DNA from: Pseudomonadota bacterium
GTDB lineage: Bacteria > Bdellovibrionota > UBA1018
Direction of reading: 5' to 3'
NCBI GenBank assembly: GCA_027485695.1
Contig: JAIXQO010000007.1
Span: forward strand, 1-64,000
Length of the DNA stretch: 64,000 nucleotides
Part shown: positions 60,322 to 64,000 of the stretch, one piece after another
Numbering within the stretch: position 1 is the first letter of the stretch
Layout of the letters: the number at the start of each line of letters is the position of its first letter
Program-made: the position numbers and the translations under genes
The notes under the pieces: generated by a model
Database searches by the model: none
The model's input: the letters and a program-made list of their open reading frames with translations, nothing else
What the model was told of the DNA's origin: nothing

Positions 60322-60447
60322 TTAATCGATGTGAATCGGGAACTTCGGCGTGGTGCCTTTGTTCTGCTCTTGTTTTTTACGTGCTTTGCCTTTGCTGTGA
60401 GCGCGGGCCTTGCGTGCGTTGCGAGTTTTACCAGTACGTGATGCCAT
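60322..60447 (-). CDS. Tiny very basic protein (41 aa)
   Basis: A 41-codon gene with ATG at 60447 and AAGGAG just upstream. The product begins MASRTGKTRNARKARAHSKG and ends NKGTTPKFPIHID; about 15 of 41 residues are Lys or Arg. The N-K-G-T-T-P ending resembles small basic, possibly ribosome-associated proteins seen in several bacterial groups, but the resemblance is only by eye. It lies between a good -35 (TTGACA) and metK on the same strand, so the two are probably co-transcribed. Confidence 0.7.
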   Translation of the reverse strand: MASRTGKTRNARKARAHSKGKARKKQEQNKGTTPKFPIHID

Positions 60448-60484
60448 GACTACTACTCCTTCAAAATGTAATGAAATGAACTGA

Positions 60485-60514
60485 AACCTAGCAATCCGCG
60501 TCTAGTTTTGTCAA
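60485..60514 (-). promoter_or_regulatory. Sigma-70-type promoter of the basic protein / metK unit
   Basis: On the minus strand a perfect -35 TTGACA (60509-60514) is followed after 18 bases by TAGGTT (60485-60490), a weaker -10. The predicted start is about 30 bases upstream of the small gene. Confidence 0.55.
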
Positions 60515-60581
60515 TCAATCCCGACGGTTCTCGTGCATTTTGCGAGCACTCGATGGAAAGGATTTTGCTTGAGGGGGAGTC

Positions 60582-61955
60582 ATGAAACTCAACCCTTTTT
60601 ACCTTACTAGGTGCATCACGACTGCCGTCATCCTTCTCATTTCAAACGCGGAGGCCGCCACCTCGTTCCTATTGAGGGTGGGCGAGCAAAAGACCCTCCG
60701 ATTACCCGAAATTCTCCGGTATTCCACGGGCGGGAATGCTGTCCGAGTAACCCGAGTCGAAGAAGCCGACCAAGAAACCCTCCTGGTCAAAGGGGCTCAA
60801 AGTGGGTTTTCCGATCTGAGTGTCTGGCTCCGCGACGGAACGAAGCGACGATTTCAATTCGAAGTATCCGTCGTAGATCGCAAACGAGAGACCGCGATCC
60901 CTCCACTCAAAAACTGGCTCCAATCCCTCGACGGTGTCGAATATTCTTTTCTCTCCACCCAAGATCCCAAGAGTCCAGTGCTCTTGAACGGCGAAATCTC
61001 CGATCTTGCTACCGCGCGAGAAATCCGACGGATGCAACTCGCCTATCCAGACCTCATTCAAAATCGCACGCAACCCTCGATGGAAAACTTTAAGAATTGC
61101 CTCGCTCGAATCGAACCGATCATCACCCGATTGCCCGACTCCGAGCTTTCGCTCGAGTTTTCGGAAAATGCGCGATGGATCTCCGTTCAAGGATCTATCG
61201 AGTCCGACTCTTTGAGAAAAAGCATCGAAAGCCGCGCACTCGATGCCTGCCCCTGGGTACAGTTCTCTATTCAGTCGATCTCCGATACCGTCGACGTGAT
61301 TCGACTTAAAGTGTTCCTACTCGAACTCCGACACTATTCACGACGACTAATCGGTTTGTCTGCGGCAACCGAGAACGCAGGTTCACTCGCACTCTCATCC
61401 GTAGGGATTCAAAGCGCGATCGGGTTGACCTCTACTCTTCAGGCACTAGAAATCCGCGGGCACGCTCGGGTGCTCTCGCAGCCCGAATTCGTTCTCAGAA
61501 CCCCGGGAGAAGCAGAGTTATTTTCCGGAGGCGAAATTCCCGTAGAAACTAAAACGCCTTTTCAATCGCAAGTGGCGTGGAAAAATATCGGCCTTTCGGT
61601 CAAAGTCAAAACCCTCTCAAACACCCGGAAATCTGTACGTCTCGATGTTTCGGCCGAGGCGAGCCAACTCGATCCTCGACTTTCAAAAAACGAACACCCG
61701 GGAATTCAGTCCAACCGGCTAAAAACTCAAGTAGAGGCTCGTTTTTCGAAACCGCTTTTACTCAGCGGTCTCTATCAATCTTCACAACAAAAAGGCCGAT
61801 CAGGCATTCCATTTCTCGGTCGACTACCTTTTCTGGGACTGCTTTTTTCATCCGAAGAATCCGTCGATAACGAGACGGAACTATTGGCCGTCCTGCTCCC
61901 AGAACGAGAGCTGCCGATCATTTCAGCCCCACGCCTCGGAGCACTGAAACGATGA
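60582..61955 (+). CDS. cpaC: Tad/Flp pilus secretin (CpaC/RcpA-like)
   Basis: A 457-residue secretin. A signal peptide (to about 25) is followed by the pilus N-terminal domain (VGEQKTLRLPEILRYS...LLVKGAQSGFSDLSVWLRDG), a BON-like/N-domain region and the secretin core (about 230-440). The core has IGLTSTLQALEIRGHARVLSQPEFV and GGEIPVETK, and the last part is SGIPFLGRLPFLGLLFSS. It would form the outer-membrane ring for pilus export. A GGGGGAG site precedes the ATG; cpaF follows with an ATGA overlap. Confidence 0.9.
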   Translation: MKLNPFYLTRCITTAVILLISNAEAATSFLLRVGEQKTLRLPEILRYSTGGNAVRVTRVEEADQETLLVKGAQSGFSDLSVWLRDGTKRRFQFEVSVVDRKRETAIPPLKNWLQSLDGVEYSFLSTQDPKSPVLLNGEISDLATAREIRRMQLAYPDLIQNRTQPSMENFKNCLARIEPIITRLPDSELSLEFSENARWISVQGSIESDSLRKSIESRALDACPWVQFSIQSISDTVDVIRLKVFLLELRHYSRRLIGLSAATENAGSLALSSVGIQSAIGLTSTLQALEIRGHARVLSQPEFVLRTPGEAELFSGGEIPVETKTPFQSQVAWKNIGLSVKVKTLSNTRKSVRLDVSAEASQLDPRLSKNEHPGIQSNRLKTQVEARFSKPLLLSGLYQSSQQKGRSGIPFLGRLPFLGLLFSSEESVDNETELLAVLLPERELPIISAPRLGALKR

Positions 61956-62923
61956 GTTTCGAGATTCCGCCTCATTTGGGAGAACTCATCCGACTCTCGA
62001 ATGTGACCGATCTACTCATTGCTCCTGGCCGCACCGGCATCGACCGGGGAGCAGGAATCGAGTACATGCCATCCCGATTTGAATCCGCGGTCGAACTTAG
62101 AGCGTTTGCAATCCATTGGTACCAATCCGCGGGAAAAAGCTTCGACGCTAAATTTCCGTTTTTCGATTTCACATCCGAATTCGAGGGCATACCTCTCAGA
62201 GTTCACGGGATACTCCCCCCGTGCGTTCGTGAACCGGAACTGTCAATTCGTATCCTTAGAAAATCCACATCGGAATCCGCTTGGAAAAACGACCCATTTT
62301 TTCCTTTTCTCGTCGAACGATTTCGCGCGCGCGATACGATCATTGTTTGTGGATCGACCGGATCCGGAAAAACCACGCTTGCTAAGGAACTCATCGAAGC
62401 CCTACCCATTTCCGAACGCATCGCCGCACTCGAGGACACTCCAGAACTCCTCATCGAGCGGCCCGGATTCGTATCTCTGCGATCCAAGCCGGCGAACGCG
62501 GACGGTTTCGGGGAAATTCGACTCCGTGAACTACTCCGACAATCGCTGCGCATGCGTCCTGATCGAGTCATCCTCGGAGAGTGTCGAGGCGAAGAAGTCT
62601 TGGACCTCCTCCTCGCACTCAACACCGGACACTCGGGTTCACTCGCAACCTTGCATGCGAACTCTTGCCGAGAAGGCTTGAAGCGAATCGAGCTACTTGC
62701 TCAGCTCAGCGCCTCCGGCTTGAACCTTTCGCTTCACGCCATTCGCGATCTCCTCTCATTCGGTGTTCAATGGGTCGCCCACTTAAAACGAACGTCATCG
62801 GGACGCGCGATCGCCGAGGTAGTAAAAGTCACGGGGCGCGAAGGAGACACCCTCTTGCTTCGGCCGGAGACGACTCCCGGCACGAATTCGACCCACCTCG
62901 GATTTCGTCAGACGAATCGGTGA
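61952..62923 (+). CDS. cpaF: Tad pilus ATPase CpaF/TadA-like
   Basis: A 323-residue secretion ATPase. Walker A GSTGSGKTT at about 134-142, the Asp box (AALEDTPELLI), Walker B (DRVILGECRGEE) and the His box (TGHSGSLATLHANS) are all in place. At 323 residues it lacks much of the N-terminal helical part of typical CpaF (about 450). Initiation by ATGA overlap with cpaC indicates coupled translation. It powers pilus assembly with TadB/TadC membrane platform proteins. A convergent TadB/C-like gene ends 59 bases away. Confidence 0.85.
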   Translation: MSFEIPPHLGELIRLSNVTDLLIAPGRTGIDRGAGIEYMPSRFESAVELRAFAIHWYQSAGKSFDAKFPFFDFTSEFEGIPLRVHGILPPCVREPELSIRILRKSTSESAWKNDPFFPFLVERFRARDTIIVCGSTGSGKTTLAKELIEALPISERIAALEDTPELLIERPGFVSLRSKPANADGFGEIRLRELLRQSLRMRPDRVILGECRGEEVLDLLLALNTGHSGSLATLHANSCREGLKRIELLAQLSASGLNLSLHAIRDLLSFGVQWVAHLKRTSSGRAIAEVVKVTGREGDTLLLRPETTPGTNSTHLGFRQTNR

Positions 62924-62981
62924 TCCGGTTAACCACGTGAGCGCGGCCATACAAATCAGAATCTTGGCCAAAAATCGCACC

Positions 62982-63959
62982 CTAGAAATCCCCGCCGAGT
63001 TGACTTTGGAGTTCCAGGAACAGGCCAGCAACCACCAAGATAAGAACGCCGGGCGCCGTACAGAGAAAAAGCGGCTTTAGGCATTCATTTGGCAGAGTCT
63101 CGAGACGTTTTCTCATTCCGCTCTCCACTCGTAAGCGTTGCTCAGCCGCCCAAATCTCAATGCTTTCGGTGACGGGGGTTCCAGCCAAGATTGAGTGATG
63201 AAGTCCTGCCTTAAGCCTGATGATCGCTTTGAGTTCAATCGAACGGCCACTCGTTTCTTCTGCGCCCCCCCAGAATGCCGCGATATCATCGCTCAAGAGA
63301 TCCGGTGGAAAATCACGAATCACCTCGCCCCATGCCGCCTCGACTGCGACACCTGAATGCACGAGCGCCGTGAGTTTCTCAGGCAGTGTCAGGAATAAAA
63401 ACAGGCCCTCTCGCCCAAGTGATCGGGCCTCGCACCAAACGGCTCCATCGATGAGACGCTCCACCCAAGCAAATGCGAGGACTGCCAACACCAACGCCGC
63501 TCCAGTCATCCCGCACCAAATCTCGATTTCCCGCCGAACTGCCGGCAGCAAACCATAAAAAGTGAGGGACACGACGGGCACGAGGGAAAAACAAACCCAC
63601 GCTTGCGCGCGTGCCGGAGCGGCCCTCGCCTGAGACTGCGAAAAGAGTTCGATGAAAAAACGCAGTAAACTCCGACTCCGCTTCAGCGTGGGCACTACGG
63701 CATATCCCTCTCCGCGGAGCATTCGAATCGGATCTACGAACGCTTTTCTCCAAAGCGGTGGATAGGCGTCAAATCGCTTCCAGTCGTGGTCGCCGAGCGC
63801 GAGTCCGGAAACCAGGCTTTCCTCAATGCGCACGAGACCGGACTGTACTTGGTTCCATTCATCGATGAGCGCTGCTTGATGAGAAACCGGCCGAATATAA
63901 GGACGCAGCTCGCGAAAGAGAAAAATCAGACCACAAAAGAACAAACTCCAGAGAATCAT
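62982..63959 (-). CDS. TadB/TadC-like type II secretion F-domain protein
   Basis: A 325-residue membrane protein with helices at about 2-17, 125-145, 155-175 and 300-320. The middle part (about 185-290: FLTLPEKLTALVHSGVAVEAAWGEVIRDFP...IIRLKAGLHHSILAGTPVTESIEIWAAEQRLRVESGMRKR split by linkers) fits the T2SSF fold of TadB/TadC, platform proteins for Tad pili. It lies on the opposite strand to cpaC-cpaF, which is unusual, as tad genes normally run together. The gene starts about 40 bases before the window end; its neighbours upstream are not visible. Confidence 0.75.
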   Translation of the reverse strand: MILWSLFFCGLIFLFRELRPYIRPVSHQAALIDEWNQVQSGLVRIEESLVSGLALGDHDWKRFDAYPPLWRKAFVDPIRMLRGEGYAVVPTLKRSRSLLRFFIELFSQSQARAAPARAQAWVCFSLVPVVSLTFYGLLPAVRREIEIWCGMTGAALVLAVLAFAWVERLIDGAVWCEARSLGREGLFLFLTLPEKLTALVHSGVAVEAAWGEVIRDFPPDLLSDDIAAFWGGAEETSGRSIELKAIIRLKAGLHHSILAGTPVTESIEIWAAEQRLRVESGMRKRLETLPNECLKPLFLCTAPGVLILVVAGLFLELQSQLGGDF

Positions 63960-64000
63960 CGTGGAAACGAGATCCGCAGGATCTGTGCCGAATCTAAATA

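Noticed and set aside
60553..60569. TGGAAAG-gatt-TTGCT, a strong sigma-54 consensus match before the secretin gene
   Set aside because: The start site would fall about two bases before the ATG and behind the GGGGGAG ribosome site, giving a nearly leaderless message; probably chance.
62795..63031. 78-codon minus frame with a hydrophobic stretch between the TadB/C-like gene and cpaF
   Set aside because: Half of it is antisense to cpaF, the start lies inside the neighbouring gene and it does not resemble Flp pilin or TadE.
1..64000. tRNA genes, rRNA genes, CRISPR arrays, transposases
   Set aside because: Looked for T-loop GGTTCGA patterns, repeat-spacer arrays and transposase-like proteins; none convincing was found.

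Overview
The window comes from a Gram-negative bacterium of moderate GC content with AT-richer patches. Double-membrane markers are plentiful: lipoprotein signal peptides, outer-membrane barrels, an ExbB/ExbD pair and a secretin. It carries sigma-54-type activators, GGDEF and HDOD signalling proteins, lysine 2,3-aminomutase, and a very large share of secreted proteins with no recognisable family. This mix suggests a delta-proteobacterium-like lineage, most plausibly Bdellovibrionota; that placement is inference. No rRNA, tRNA, CRISPR array, insertion sequence or phage gene was seen.

Layout. 1-11 kb is accessory: an octamer tandem repeat at the edge, secreted orphan proteins, a NUDIX hydrolase, an SprT-like metalloprotease, mutS2, a tandem pair of secreted paralogs, and a scar holding remnants of two neighbouring genes. 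11-15 kb is a tight four-gene operon with ATGA overlaps: MinD-like ATPase, a J-like/RodZ-type HTH protein, an RluD-type pseudouridine synthase and a PgeF-type protein. 15-21 kb holds five secreted orphan proteins. 21-30 kb has housekeeping and envelope genes: an oligopeptide-binding lipoprotein, a VKOR-DsbA fusion, tatD, ygfZ, a large protease-propeller-barrel protein and fabI. 31-37.5 kb is signalling: a diguanylate cyclase, a Sel1-type lipoprotein, and an HDOD / histidine kinase / NtrC-type regulator operon with a structured intergenic region upstream.

38.8-41.1 kb carries ribosomal protein genes: rpmG on the minus strand and, divergently, rplX-rpmB-rpsR-rpmE-rpsN-rpmF. The members that exist in zinc-binding forms elsewhere are here zinc-ligand-free versions. 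41-48.8 kb has kamA with two downstream genes, exbB/exbD with a P-loop kinase, a 2-hydroxyacid dehydrogenase and an M28 peptidase. 48.8-56.3 kb is an inorganic-carbon uptake locus: porin, SulP transporter, DabA and DabB. 56-64 kb has a receiver-less sigma-54 activator, a small outer-membrane barrel, metK with a tiny basic protein upstream, and part of a Tad/Flp pilus locus (secretin, CpaF ATPase, convergent TadB/C-type protein).

The least expected signal is a family of short intergenic hairpin elements (about 44.74-44.84, 38.74-38.83, 57.81-57.89 and a weaker one at 30.71-30.77 kb). They share sequence blocks and keep their hairpins through compensating base changes. Other leads are the DabA/DabB locus in an apparently heterotrophic bacterium, the zinc-free ribosomal cassette, the J-like domain lacking HPD, and the mutS2/barrel-gene scar at 8.0-8.2 kb.
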